From contig JAHEWK010000003.1 of the NCBI GenBank assembly GCA_020740775.1, positions 3,410,001 through 3,474,000 of the forward strand: 64,000 nucleotides of DNA. Reading direction: 5' to 3'. This DNA is from Ilyonectria destructans. Lineage: Eukaryota > Ascomycota > Sordariomycetes > Hypocreales > Nectriaceae. The notes beneath the pieces were generated by a model that saw nothing but the letters and a program-made list of their open reading frames with translations, searched no databases and was not told the DNA's origin. A program made the translations under genes and the position numbers. This document shows, piece by piece, positions 24,401 to 35,690 of the stretch. Numbering within the stretch: the first letter of the stretch is position 1; each line of letters starts with the position of its first letter.

Positions 24401-27400
24401 CGTCTACTTCTGGCAAGCCTTCTCTGCTCCAGAGCTACTCTGATCTCAACGACCCCTTCAGTGTTGTCGATCGTATTCTCGCCGCTTACCCTGAGGCTGA
24501 GAACCAGATCCTCAACGCCCAGGATGTTCAGCACTTCTTGATCATGACCATGCGCCCCACCATGAAGCCCGTCACCTTCATCCCTGTCCTTGACGACAAC
24601 TTCGAGTTTTACTTCAAGAAGGATTCCCTCTGGCAGTCTGAGGATCTTGATGCCGTGGTTGGTCAGGATGTTGGCCGTACTTGCATTCTCCAGGGCCCAA
24701 CTGCCGCCAAGTTCTCTACTGTCATTGACCAGCCCATCAAGGAAATTCTCGATGGCATCCACGAGGGCCACATATCCCTGTTGACCAAGGACCTTTACAA
24801 CAACAAGACGTCCTCCATCCCTGTCACTGAGTACTTCGGTGGAAAGCTTGTTGACCTTGAGGTTCCCCTGGATGTTGAGGGCCTCACTGTCAGCTATGAT
24901 ACCCACAAGAACACCTACCGCCTTTCCTCGTCCGCCGCGGCGACCATGCCCGAACTTGACTCTTGGCTGTCGTTGCTTGCGGGCCCCAACAGGAACTGGC
25001 GTCACGCCCTTCTCATGTCCGATGTTGTCGTTCAGGGCCAGAAGTTCCAGACCAACCCCATCCGTCGCATCTTCGCTCCCACCCGCGGCCTCTTCGTCGA
25101 GATTCAATATCCCAATGACCCCGCCAAGACTGTCATTGTGGTTCGTGAGCAGCCCCGCCACAACCAATATGTTGATGCTATTGAGGTCAAGTTGGTTGGC
25201 GAGAACGAGATTGCTGTCAACATGATCAAGGACACTACTGCCCTTGGCAAGCCCGTTGCCCTTCCCCTCAAGTTCACCTACCACCCTGAGGCTGGCTACT
25301 CTCCTATCCGCGAGGTCATGGAGGGTCGCAACGATCGCATCAAGGAGTTCTACTGGAAGGCGTGGTTCGGCAACGAGCCTGTCAACCTGGATGCTGATGT
25401 CACTAGCAAGTTCGACGGTGGCAAGACGGTCATTACCGGCGAGGCTATCAACGACTTTGTCCACGCTGTTGGCAACCACGGCGAGGCTTTCGTCGACCGA
25501 CCTGGCAAGACCGTCTTTGCCCCTATGGACTTTGCCATCGTCATCGGATGGAAGGCCATTACCAAGCCCATCTTCCCTCGCACCATCGATGGTGACCTGC
25601 TGAAGCTTGTTCACCTGTCCAACCAGTTTCGCATGATTCCTGGTGCGGAGCCTTTGAAGAAGGGCGATGAGGTCTCAACTACTGCTCAAGTCAACGCTGT
25701 TATCAACCAGGAGGCTGGAAAGATGGTTGAGGTCTGCGGAACTCTGGTCCGTGACGGTGAGCCCGTGATGGAGGTCACTTCTCAGTTCCTCTACCGCGGT
25801 GCCTACACCGACTTTGAGAACACCTTCCAGCGCAAGGTCGAGACTCCCATGCAGCTTCACCTTGCTACCACCAAGGACGTCGCTGTCCTGCGCTCTAAGC
25901 AGTGGTTCTCGGTTGACGAGCTTCCTCGGGACATTGAGCTCCTTGGCCAGACCCTGTCCTTCCGCCTCCAAAGCTTGATGCGCTACAAGAACAAGGATGT
26001 CTTTTCCAGCGTTGAGACCCGAGGCCAGGTCCTGCTTGAGCTACCCACCAAGGAGGTCATCCAGGTCGCCAGTGTCGACTACGAGGCCGGCGAGTCTCAT
26101 GGCAACCCCGTCATCGACTACCTGGAGCGTAACGGTTCTCCTATTGACCAGCCTATCAACTTCGAGAACCCCATCCCTCTTAGCGGCAAGGCTCCTCTGC
26201 AGCTCCGTGCTCCCGCGTCCAACGAGAACTATGCTCGTGTCTCTGGCGATTTCAACCCCATTCACGTGTCTCGTGTCTTCTCCACTTATGCCAACCTTCC
26301 CGGCACCATTACTCACGGCATGTACTCCAGCGCTGCCGTCCGAAGCCTGGTCGAGACCTGGGCTGCCGAGAACAACATCGGACGTGTTCGCAGCTTCCAC
26401 GCCTCTCTTGTTGGCATGGTGTTGCCTAACGATGAGATTGAAGTCAAGCTTCAGCACGTTGGCATGGTGTCTGGACGTAAGATCATCAACGTCGAGGTCC
26501 GCAACGTTGAGACCGAGGACAAGGTCCTGGAGGGTACTGCCGAGGTGGAGCAGCCTGTGACTGCCTATGTCTTCACTGGCCAGGGCTCTCAGGAGCAGGG
26601 TATGGGTATGGAGCTGTACGGAAGCAGTCCTGTGGCTAAGGAGGTCTGGGATCGAGCTGACAAGTACCTCCTCGACAACTATGGTAAGCTGAAGCTACCC
26701 CATTTGAGAAGTTTCTCACGTATTAACCAACCATCTAGGCTTCTCCATTACCAACATTGTCAAGAACAACCCCAAGGAGCTCACTATCCACTTTGGTGGC
26801 CCACGTGGTAAGGCTATCCGCCAAAACTACATTGCGATGACTTTCGAGACTGTCGCTGCGGATGGCTCCATCAAGTCAGAGAAGATCTTCAAGGAGATTG
26901 ACGAGACCACCACCTCTTACACCTACCGATCCCCCACTGGCCTCCTGTCCGCGACCCAGTTCACTCAGCCCGCCCTTACCCTCATGGAGAAGGCTAGCTT
27001 CGAGGACATGAAGTCCAAGGGTCTTGTTCCCCTGAACAGCACCTTTGCTGGTCACTCGCTCGGTGAATACTCGGCCCTGGCTGCCCTTGCTGAAGTCATG
27101 CCCATCGAGAGCTTGGTGTCTGTTGTGTTCTACCGTGGTCTGACCATGCAGGTTGCTGTGGAGCGAGACGCCGCTGGCCGCTCCAACTACTCCATGTGCG
27201 CCGTCAACCCTAGTCGCATTAGCAAGACTTTCAACGAGGCTGCCCTCCAGTTTGTCGTTGACAACATTGCTGAGGAGACTGGCTGGCTTCTGGAGATTGT
27301 CAACTACAACATTGCCAACATGCAGTACGTCTGCGCTGGTGACCTCCGTGCCCTCGACACGCTGGCCGGTGTCACCAACTTCCTCAAAGTCCAGAAGATC

Positions 27401-27859
27401 GACATTGAGGAGATGAAGGCCAACCTCGAGGAGGCCACTGGCCACCTTCGCGAGATTATCCGTGGATGTGCGGAGAAGACGCTGAGCAAGCCTGTCCCTA
27501 TTGAGCTGGAGCGTGGCTTTGCTACCATCCCTCTCCGTGGCATTGACGTGCCATTCCACTCTACCTTCCTGCGGTCGGGTGTCAAGCCCTTCCGATCCTT
27601 CCTCCTCAAGAAGATCAACAAGACTTCGATTGATCCCTCTAAGCTGGTTGGAAAGTACATCCCTAACGTGACGGCCAAGCCGTTTGCGCTGACCAAGGAG
27701 TACTTTGAGGATGTGTACAAGCTGACCAACTCGCCCAAGATTGGTGCGGTGCTGGCCAACTGGGAGAAGTATGTCCAGGACGAGCTTGCCACCAACGGTG
27801 CGGACGCCAGCGACAGCGGCTCCAACCTGGAGTATGACGGCCCTGGTGCCGCTGCCTAA
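21493..27859 (+). CDS. fas1: Fatty acid synthase subunit beta
   Basis: Two exons (21493-26683, 26739-27859) join through a 55-nt GT-AG intron to give about 2103 residues, the usual size. The start was chosen at the ATG in a CACCATGTAC context. Domains in order: acetyltransferase (TGHSQG, active Ser about 286), FMN enoyl reductase (from about residue 598; [15 protein letters not shown] and the Gly-rich [10 protein letters not shown]), hot-dog dehydratase region including the MaoC-like [20 protein letters not shown] near residue 1590, and the malonyl/palmitoyl transferase ([16 protein letters not shown] near 1690 and [14 protein letters not shown] with active Ser about 1837). The intron falls in the transferase domain and the junction restores [19 protein letters not shown]. 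The protein loads acetyl and malonyl groups, dehydrates and reduces intermediates, and releases palmitoyl/stearoyl-CoA. It is the partner of the adjacent fas2. Confidence 0.97.
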
Positions 27860-28825
27860 GGGCGGAAATGATAGGAGATGGAATGATGATGAAGGAGGTT
27901 AAAGATTCCCGAATTGGATTGTTTTGGTATGGAAGCATATAACGATGTATTCTGTAGTAGAGAGGCGTTTGCTATCATTGCGTTGTTAGATTTTAGAAAC
28001 ATGAACGATTTTAACTTCATGATGAGTCCCTCAGTGTCGAGATTGAATTGAAGTGAATGTTGGCTCGAAATAGTGGGCGGAATGACAAGGCGTGCCAGGC
28101 CGGTTAGTGGTTTGCGTAACGGAGTGATTGTTCCACTAGATCTGAGCTGGCCTCTGTGCTTGCCGAGGGCGGTAGGTACCTACTTAGGCATCTTCTGTCT
28201 CTTGGAATATTTGGCCGGCGGCGGTGGCAGAGGCGGGGAAGATAGGCTTGGTTTGTCTGCTCCGAAGCCAGTCCCATCGGCTGCCGGCGACGGCCGGGGA
28301 TATGCTGGAGCGGAGATGGAGTCGGAGACGGCCTATCAAACCTGGCTCGCGGTACTTGGTAGCACTAATTACCCGCGTGTGTACGTAAAGCAGTGCAATT
28401 TACAAATCACTGTTAGACAGTTGGTTCGGTCTTCTGTACCTCTGCTCGGTCGCCCGCGGCCGAGCTGCCACGGCCGAAGCGGCCACCCGCCTGGCTACAC
28501 CCACCAGAAGCCCAGGAGATGATTTGGTTGGCCGAGGAATGATTGCGGCACGCACCGCATCGAAACTACAAAGGGGCCGACCATCTCATCTCAACTTTCT
28601 ATATCTTGTTCTGCTGTCCCTGGATTCCTTTTCTGTTCGTATCCCCGACGCCTTTGCCTCTGCGAGTCTTTCCACTTCCGACCGGCTTGGCCTCCATATT
28701 ACCTCATCACCACCAGCGCCGCCACCTTTCTGGAACCTGTTGCGCCAAACAAGAACTCAACACAACACACCTCTTAGAAGTCCACCCACACAACATTCCA
28801 ACCAACTGGTGCGCCTGACGAAAAT
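27860..28825. other. Intergenic: fas1 3' end and guanine deaminase promoter
   Basis: This 966-bp stretch lies between same-strand genes. The first 200 bp are AT-richer, as for a 3' untranslated region. The last 300 bp are CT/CA-rich leader-like sequence. No supported ORF, RNA gene or repeat is seen. Confidence 0.55.
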
Positions 28826-30320
28826 ATGCCTGACTTGCGGAAACAAGTATTTCTGGGGACATTCATCTCCTCCAAGAGCCGCCAGGAGCTAGAGTACCTC
28901 CATGACGCAGCCGTCTGCGTTGACAGCGATGGGAAGATTGTAAAGATCGATAAGGATTGCGCGAACGTGGAGCTCATCGACGATCGATTGTTAGAGAAGC
29001 TAGGCTGGAAGAGAAGCGATGTGGACGTCCATGTGGCCAGACCGGGGCAATTCTTCTTTCCAGGCTTTATCGGTGAGTTTGGCCATTCCGGGAGTGTCAG
29101 CTCCTCAGTTACGCGCCTTGAACTGGACAAACGCTGACAATGCTCAAGATTCACACGTGCATGCGCCTCAGTATCCCAACGTCGGTATCTTTGGCAAGAA
29201 ATCGCTCCTGGACTGGTTAGAGAAGTACACCTTCCCGCTGGAGTCGAGCCTGAAAGATCTAGCCAAGGCACGCCGGGCGTACACCGCCTGCATCCGACGT
29301 ACCCTCTCTCATGGCACGACGACGGCAGCCTACTACGCAACGATTGATGTGGAGGCAACAAACCTCCTGGCAGACCTCTGCCTGTCTTTGGGGCAACGTG
29401 CGTTTGTCGGGCGGGTGTGCATGGACAACCCGGATATATGTCTTGAGTACTACCGTGACGAGAGCGCCGAGGCCAGCCTGGAGAAGACACTACAGACCAT
29501 CCAGCATGTTCGAGACATTGACCCTAGTTTTGAGTTAGTATCTCCAATCTTGACACCACGGTTTGCGCCGTCCTGCACCAGCGAGTCCATGAGAGGCCTG
29601 GCCAAGATCCAGCGGGACATGGACCTACCGGTTCAAACCCACGTCTCAGAGAACAAAGGGGAGATTGCGCTGGTGGCAAAGATGTTCCCGGAATCAAGCT
29701 CGTACACCGCTGTATACGACGACCACGGTCTGCTGACGCCACGGACGATCCTGGCGCACGCGGTGCACCTAAGCGAGGACGAAGCGAAGCTCATCGCCGA
29801 GAGACAATCCAAGGTAGCTCACTGCCCGTGTAGCAACAGCGCGTTGACGAGCGGTACGGCGCGAGTGCGATGGATGTGGGACCGGGACATTACGGTGGGC
29901 CTCGGGACGGATATGGGCGCCGGATACAGCCCTTCGATCCTGGAGGCAGCTCGGCAGGCGGCACTGGTGAGCCGGCACCTGGCAATGGGAATCGACGAAG
30001 CGGATCCCGAACACGAACGGAGCAAGTTGACCATCGAGGAGGCGCTGTACCTGGGAACCCGGGGTGGAGCGGCGGTGGTGGGCCTGGAGGCCCGGGTGGG
30101 CGGCTTTGAGGAGGGGATGGAGTGGGATACGCAACTGATTGGACTAGGCGATGTGAACGAAGAGGGTTTCGCCTCCGATGCCGATATCGATGGAGGGAAT
30201 GTGGATATGTTTGGGTGGGAGACGTGGGAGGAAAGGATAGCCAAGTGGGTGTATAATGGGGATGACCGAAACACCAAGAAGGTTTGGGTCAGGGGTCGGC
30301 TTGTGCATGCAAGGCAATGA
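28826..30320 (+). CDS. GUD1: Guanine deaminase
   Basis: Two exons (28826-29072, 29149-30320), separated by a 76-nt intron, encode about 472 residues. The junction restores FPGFIDSHVHAPQ, the metal-binding H-X-H of the amidohydrolase superfamily (His about 85 and 87). Further metal and substrate residues are visible: His 247 in QTHVSENKGE, His 286 in ILAHAVHL, and Asp 337 in GLGTDMGAGYSPS; the AHCPCSNSAL motif is also typical of guanine deaminases. The enzyme hydrolyses guanine to xanthine and ammonia using zinc, in purine salvage and catabolism, and is expected in the cytosol because no signal is seen. The C-terminal tail after about residue 430 (NVDMFGWETWEERIAKWVYNG) matches the usual end. 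The length fits the family. No nitrogen-catabolism partner is adjacent. Confidence 0.94.
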
Positions 30321-33300
30321 ACGAAAATAGATTGGGGATGGGTTTGTGAAGATGCAAAGACGCAAAGGCTTGGGCAACGGGTGAATTGAGTATGAGTGTG
30401 CTAAGAGCGTCACTCTCATGAGAAAGGCCGTGATGGATGGATGAAGGCGTGGAAGCCGGGTTGGGAAGACACAATAGATAGCTCCCTACCTAACTAGGCG
30501 AGAATGAATGAATGAACGCATGTGGCTGCGGGTGCTGGTCCAATGAAGAGAGCCAGTTGTACAAAACTTGCGTGAGGCTTTTGGTCGAGAACAAAGACAC
30601 ATCTTTACGCCCGCAACGACCTACTGAGCTGAGATGGGACTTCCATAATTAACAAACCTAACTTTGATACACATTCAGCCTCTATTCTGGTTCAATACAT
30701 TTCTAAAAATAAAGGCGTAATGCTGGCTTTCGCTGGTTACTGTGGGCACTTCTGGTAGCTGGCTGCTGCATGGTGGTTGTAAGTCGGATGGGGCTGAGTT
30801 GAGGAAATTGTTCAAGGCACAGAGCCAGAGTCTGGGAACACGATTGGTTTACGGTTTACGGTCAAAATAAGCCGGATGAGTGATGCCGGGTGATTGACAC
30901 GTGAAGCTTAAAATGACATAGGAAGAGTTATTCAGTCCGACGAGGCGTAATAGCTTGTCAGGTGAAAGCTCGAAGCGGCTGAAGTTGACATCAGGACCAA
31001 CCAAACGCTTCGTACCGCCGGCACACATGTGCCGAGGAGAGAGTATTAACGAGCGACGTGATTGGCTAATTCGCAGCTCGGCTCAAGTCATTGGCTCAAG
31101 GAAACAAGCGAGAGCGGGAACTGGGCTGAGCAGCTCGGCTCAAGAACGAAAGAGCCAGGAATGGAAGAGGACAAGTTTGGGGGGTGGTCAGTTCTGGAGG
31201 TGAGAGGACCCTGGCTTTCAGCCCCGAGGCGCCAAGAAACGTGGCGCATCTAGGACCCGCCATGGCGTCCAGCTGGGCATTGAGGACCCCGGCACGCATG
31301 TATCACAGGAGGATGGCTGTAATTAGGGCACTAGACGGGTGTTTGAGGTGTCTCTGCATGCTTTAGTCCGGAATGCAGACATGGAGAGATATGGGGACAA
31401 AGCCGGTGAACGAGACACGGAAAAGAAAACGAAACACACTAAATGAAACACAATTAAGGAAATAAAGTGAGTCTGTAGGACAAAAAGGAAAGCGCGGAAA
31501 GGGCGCGGAATGAGGAGATGATATGGATGGATGATGGTGGCACAAGGCGCAACGGCCCCTGCAGCCACTCACTGTACGAATGCGATTTGCGGAAAGGGAT
31601 CGACACGTTCGCAAACCGTTTCAAAAAATGAAGCAATCACACGATCCACACCCGCAGCAGCGGAGATAACAGGCCCTACCCAGTCTGCTGAAGCAGCACG
31701 TCTGCAGGGAGTGGGCAAAAGACTGCCCGTCTGACTTATTGGCTGGCCTGGCGCCGCCAAGGAGAAGGGTGATCGCTGAGAGCAACGCTAGAGGGAGTAG
31801 GGTTGAGTGTCATCACCTAAAAAAAACCCTCCATCCTCTGAGTGGGAACAATGAGGACCCTGTAAGATCTGTACGCAGTAGGCTAACTTATGGTGTGTAA
31901 TGCGTGCAACTGATTTTGGAAAAATTCTGTTGGGGGGGAGGTATGCGGTGACGGTAAGTGCATGCTGTAGCGGATATACGCACTGACGCGGGGGACAAGA
32001 TACCGGCAGTCAAGTGACGTGGGTGGTGGTTGATTGTGGTGCGTTGAAGCTGAGAACGGGAACTTATTGCCAGGGAGCTAAAGTTTGGGCTGAGCTGGGC
32101 TGGTCTGGATTGTACGCCTCAATCGGGCGCGTTGGATGAATGGTCGAGCCACGAGATAAGTTGCAGTCTGGCGGTGTCTCTCTTCTTTTTGGCTTGCTGG
32201 AGGCGTCGGGCTATTCGCGTATAGACCTATGACGCCGTGAGGCTGAAGAGAGTCGTCCAAGGTCATGATCCGTCGTGTCGATGTCTGATACCGCCCACCC
32301 CGGGATGGTATAGTACAAGGCATACGGTACATACAGTATCCGATGCACGTAGATCACACAGATAATAAAAAAGCAAGCAAGCAAATTAATTGCTCCCCCG
32401 CTCAGTGTTATGCAGCAAAGCGGCCTGATGCCGTCCCCTGGTTCTCTGTCCCGGCCGCCTTACACGAGCGGCATCCGCGCCTGAGGTATCCAGGTATCCA
32501 TCCATACCTACACCACCACCACGGTTAACCGGCTTCGACTCTAACAAAGCACTGCCCGCAACCATACTTCACCGGACTGCACTCACCGACTGTTCTCGCA
32601 AGCACAACTACACGCCAGAAAAGCATCATGGGATACGGAACTATGCTTCTAGTTGCAAAACCGCATTCAGCTGCACAGCCTTCGCCTTCCGCAGGGCGCC
32701 CGCTAAACCCTACCCACGACCCATCGAGACAGCCACGGCAATGCGCCTAACCACCACTCCACCCATTCCGCGCTCCGCCCAGCACGACAAGCTCAGCGTC
32801 CCAAGCCTGTGCCGTTGCCCACGAGGCCCCAGCCTCGCAAAGCCCGCTGCCCAATGGCGACGCAAGTGCGTGGTGATGGTGCGGGTCGCCTTCACTTCCC
32901 CCGGCCCTGCGCTGCACGGGCTGCACGCCGCGGGGCTAGGGGGTGGCAGATCCCCAACGGCGTATTGGCTGCTTGCACCGAGATGGGCGAGTGTTGTTCG
33001 TCCTCAGCCCTGTGTGCTGGCTCCTACGCACTAGGCATCGGATGCGGGACTCCATCCCGAGCACTGTGTGTGTCGTCCAACGTCCAGAGCGTGCAGGGCT
33101 GCCCAGGCAAGGGCGCGTGCCGGCATGTGCTGGCGGTAGAGATTCCCCCCCATGGACCTTGTCCACTCTCCGCCGCTGCGCTGTGCCGAGTGGACCTAGA
33201 GCAGAGACGAAGATTGCGTTTGGGGAATGCCGTGCGATCGGGCTTTTGCTGTTCGTGCAGGGGTCTCCAGCTAAGAAGTCCTAGCCAAGAGGATGGCTTG

Positions 33301-33598
33301 AGTCTTGAGGCTGGCTGTCACGTCCCATCCATAAGAAGACCCCCTTCCCCCTCCCCCCGGGCGCTTGGGAACAGACCAGACAGTAAACGGTTACGACGAG
33401 GCAGACAGATTCTACTGTTTCCACTGACTGGTAAGAGAAACGGTTCGTGCCTCACCTGCCCACACTCGACGGGCGACTGGGACCTATAAACTGACTTACA
33501 CCCCCGCCAGGTTTCGCTTCTCCTCTTCTCTTTTCATATCTCTACCAACTCTCTGAATACTCCTCGATCCTCGACAACACCCTCTTACAGCAGTCACC
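30321..33598. other. Intergenic, 3.3 kb, no supported gene
   Basis: This gap separates guanine deaminase from the MARVEL gene. Frames up to 226 codons (32809-33489, +) are present but have biased, domain-free translations and overlap the likely MARVEL promoter. A 13-bp AGCTCGGCTCAAG block occurs twice, at 31075 and 31131, as a local direct repeat. The final 110 bp are a CT-rich leader. I find no tRNA, rRNA or transposon ends. Confidence 0.5.
33485..33490 (+). promoter_or_regulatory. TATA box of the MARVEL-type gene
   Basis: TATAAA lies 109 bp before the ATG. It is followed by a strongly pyrimidine-rich leader (33510-33560), the usual make-up of a highly expressed fungal promoter. Confidence 0.5.
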
Positions 33599-34328
33599 AT
33601 GACCACCACCGGCACCACCACCGGCACCCAGGGCCTTACGGCCACCGGCGTCCCTGCCCTGCCCTTCTTCCTGACCATCATCCGCGGTGTCATTATCGCC
33701 TTCTCCCTCGGTGCCCTGATCGCCGCTGCCTACAACCTCTCGCTTTTCGGCGGTTATAGCTATTATCTCTCTGGCTACTCCGGCCCTGCTGGATTTATCA
33801 TCTTCGATGTAAGTGCCATCCCCGTACTCTTTTGACTCAATCCACCCAGAGACTGATCCCTGAATAGGCCATCTTCACTTTCCTCATCATCGGTGGCATG
33901 CTGGCTTCCGAGTTCTTCGCCCCCCAGCTCTACATCCGCATTGCCTTCATTTGCGCCCTCATCCTCGATGCCATCTTCTGGCTGTCTGCCTGGGCCTGGG
34001 CCGCCTCCGTCGCCTCTTCCTTCTTCAGCTACTACGACGGCTACTATGGCCGTAGCCACACCCTCGATGCATATGGTGGCTCCATGGCTGCCTGCGCTGC
34101 TCTCGGCGCTTTCACCTGGTAAGTCACTGACATGAAGACAACCTCTTGAGCTTCTAGACTGACCTTTTCGTGCGCAGGGTTTTGATCATCGTTACCATTG
34201 TCTTCTTCGTCAAGGCCTGCATGGCTTCCCCCCAGAGTCAGACCTTCCCTCCCCGAACTGAGGTCCAGGCTGAGCTTGGCGAGGCCAAGATGGAGGGCAC
34301 TCCTCCTCCTCCTCCTCCCGCCCACTAA
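33599..34328 (+). CDS. MARVEL-type four-helix membrane protein
   Basis: Three exons (33599-33808, 33868-34118, 34178-34328) with two 59-nt introns encode about 203 residues. Four hydrophobic helices are visible: near residues 20-50 (FFLTIIRGVIIAFSLGALI), 63-88 (FTFLIIGGMLASEFF), 92-118 (IAFICALILDAIFWLSAWAW) and 143-176 (LGAFTWVLIIVTIVFFVKA). The helix-2 and helix-4 segments are each completed by splicing. The short Thr/Gly-rich N-terminus and the Pro-rich C-terminal tail, with a run of six or more Pro, would face the cytosol. The layout matches fungal MARVEL-domain proteins of membrane microdomains (eisosome-type or Golgi). No exact function can be assigned. Codon use is strongly biased to C-ending codons, suggesting high expression, in keeping with the TATA box. 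Confidence 0.82.
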
Positions 34329-34689
34329 AGAAACACCCTCATCTCTCCGAGGTTGACTCTCTGGTCCACCAAGGTCTAAAGAAGTACGCTGCAAGAAGGG
34401 ATTTGAGTGACTGGTTGGATGACTTTCTGTCCGCGGAGGAAACACCAACGTAAGGAACGACAATGGCTAAGCTAATGATGGCGCAAATGGGCGCGTATTG
34501 CGTTGAAATTTTATGGGGCGCGTATTAATAGTCCTTTTTTGATACCACTTTCAATTCCCATTCTCAACATATTACAAATTTACTCCTGAATCTCAAAGTT
34601 CCAGAACCCGAAGCATGGAGTCATCCTACCCAGCAATGTCTTTTGTCGTCTCTCCTTTGTCTCATGTCCTTGTCCCATGACTAACACCC
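34329..34689. other. Intergenic: convergent 3' ends
   Basis: This 361-bp spacer lies between facing genes. An AT-rich part near 34510-34590 is consistent with polyadenylation regions. Nothing else is seen. Confidence 0.5.
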
Positions 34690-35690
34690 TTAGTTTTCCG
34701 ACGCTGGGGAAGCGGCGTCTCGGCCTTCCTTTCGTGCCTATTGTCGAGAATATTAGTATTAAAGAGTCAGCATGCTCAACAGCTACCACGTACCGTACGC
34801 GCCCTAGTCCGCTCAAGTCGCTTCCGCGCCTCGTCCTGCTTCCTGACTTCCTCGTTCCGCTGGTCCACGACGGCAACGCGCTCCTCGATGACCTTGACCA
34901 TGCCCTTCTTGATCTGCCTGGGCAACAGATCCCAATCGCTCGCCGTGGCGCCAAGGGCCATGGCCCGCATACGCCACCAGTCGCACTCGGCGGCGCGGTC
35001 GTTGAGGATCAGGCGGGTGTTGTCCAGCGCCTCGAGGCGCTTCTGGCGGGACTTCTTGGCGGCCTGGTTGTTGCGCTCGCGCTCGATGCGCTGGTTGGTG
35101 GCGGCGATGCGGTTGTTCTCCGCCTCGATGGCGCGCCGCTGCTCGTCGGAGATGGGGTCTTCCGGGAACATGACCCAGTCCTCGGTCGCCGGCTTGGGCG
35201 GCAGGTCGGCGATAGTTGAAGCCGGGAGAGCGGGTGGGTTGGCGGCCTGGAAGGCGAGCTCGCGTTCGATCTCGGTCTGGCGGCGGCGTACCTCGTTGGG
35301 CGTGAGGTTGGTTGGCAGCGAGAGTCCGGCCGTCTCGAGCGTGTAGCTGCCGCCGACGCGGTGGAGAGGGTTGGATGGACGACGGGGTCGGGGAGCAGGT
35401 GTCTGCTGAAGAGCCGAGGATGGGCTGCCAGTAGCGAGGAAAGATGCAGCAGGAGGAGGTGGCGGTGGTGTAGCGGCAGGTTGAGGCAGAGCAAGAGCCA
35501 TGCCGCCGGCGCCAAAGTGATAGCTCAGTTGCTGTTGATGAGACTCGTCAGTGTACCGGGTCCGCTTCCGCTGCGGTTCGGCCGATGTCATTTCACCGTC
35601 TGAGTCGTCGACGAATGCTGCGTTTGGGCTGTCTGGGCTCTCTGGGCTTTCGGCGTAACGAGGCCGCTTCCTGTCTCTGTGGGGTCTCAT
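34690..35690 (-). CDS. Atypical bZIP-like nuclear protein
   Basis: Two exons (35690-34794, 34737-34690) joined over a 56-nt intron encode about 314 residues. The intron has a GTACGT donor and an ACTAAT branch-like site. The start at 35690 (MRPHRDRKRPRY) was chosen over an in-frame ATG at 36209, because the extra leader looks like untranslated sequence. The protein has an N-terminal Arg-rich nuclear signal, an acidic patch, and a Pro-rich segment (six Pro in a row near residue 75). A basic region at about 201-218 reads NNQAAKKSRQKR, an exact match to the bZIP N-x2-AA-x2-S-R pattern. The following zipper is weak: Leu only at two heptad positions (LEALDN and LILND), then Cys and Ala. A charged helical tail follows (IEERVAVVDQRNEEVRK). 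It probably binds DNA, but the dimer interface may be unusual. Confidence 0.75.

Noticed and set aside
23464..25614. 716-codon open frame on the minus strand inside fas1
   Set aside because: It lies exactly antisense to a fas1 exon, and its Leu/Val/Asp/Gly-rich translation is the mirror of strongly biased codons. No domain, no start context and no independent structure.
32809..33489. 226-codon, Cys-containing frame upstream of the MARVEL gene
   Set aside because: I considered a small secreted Cys-rich protein, but there is no signal peptide and the frame runs into the TATA box and leader of the next gene.
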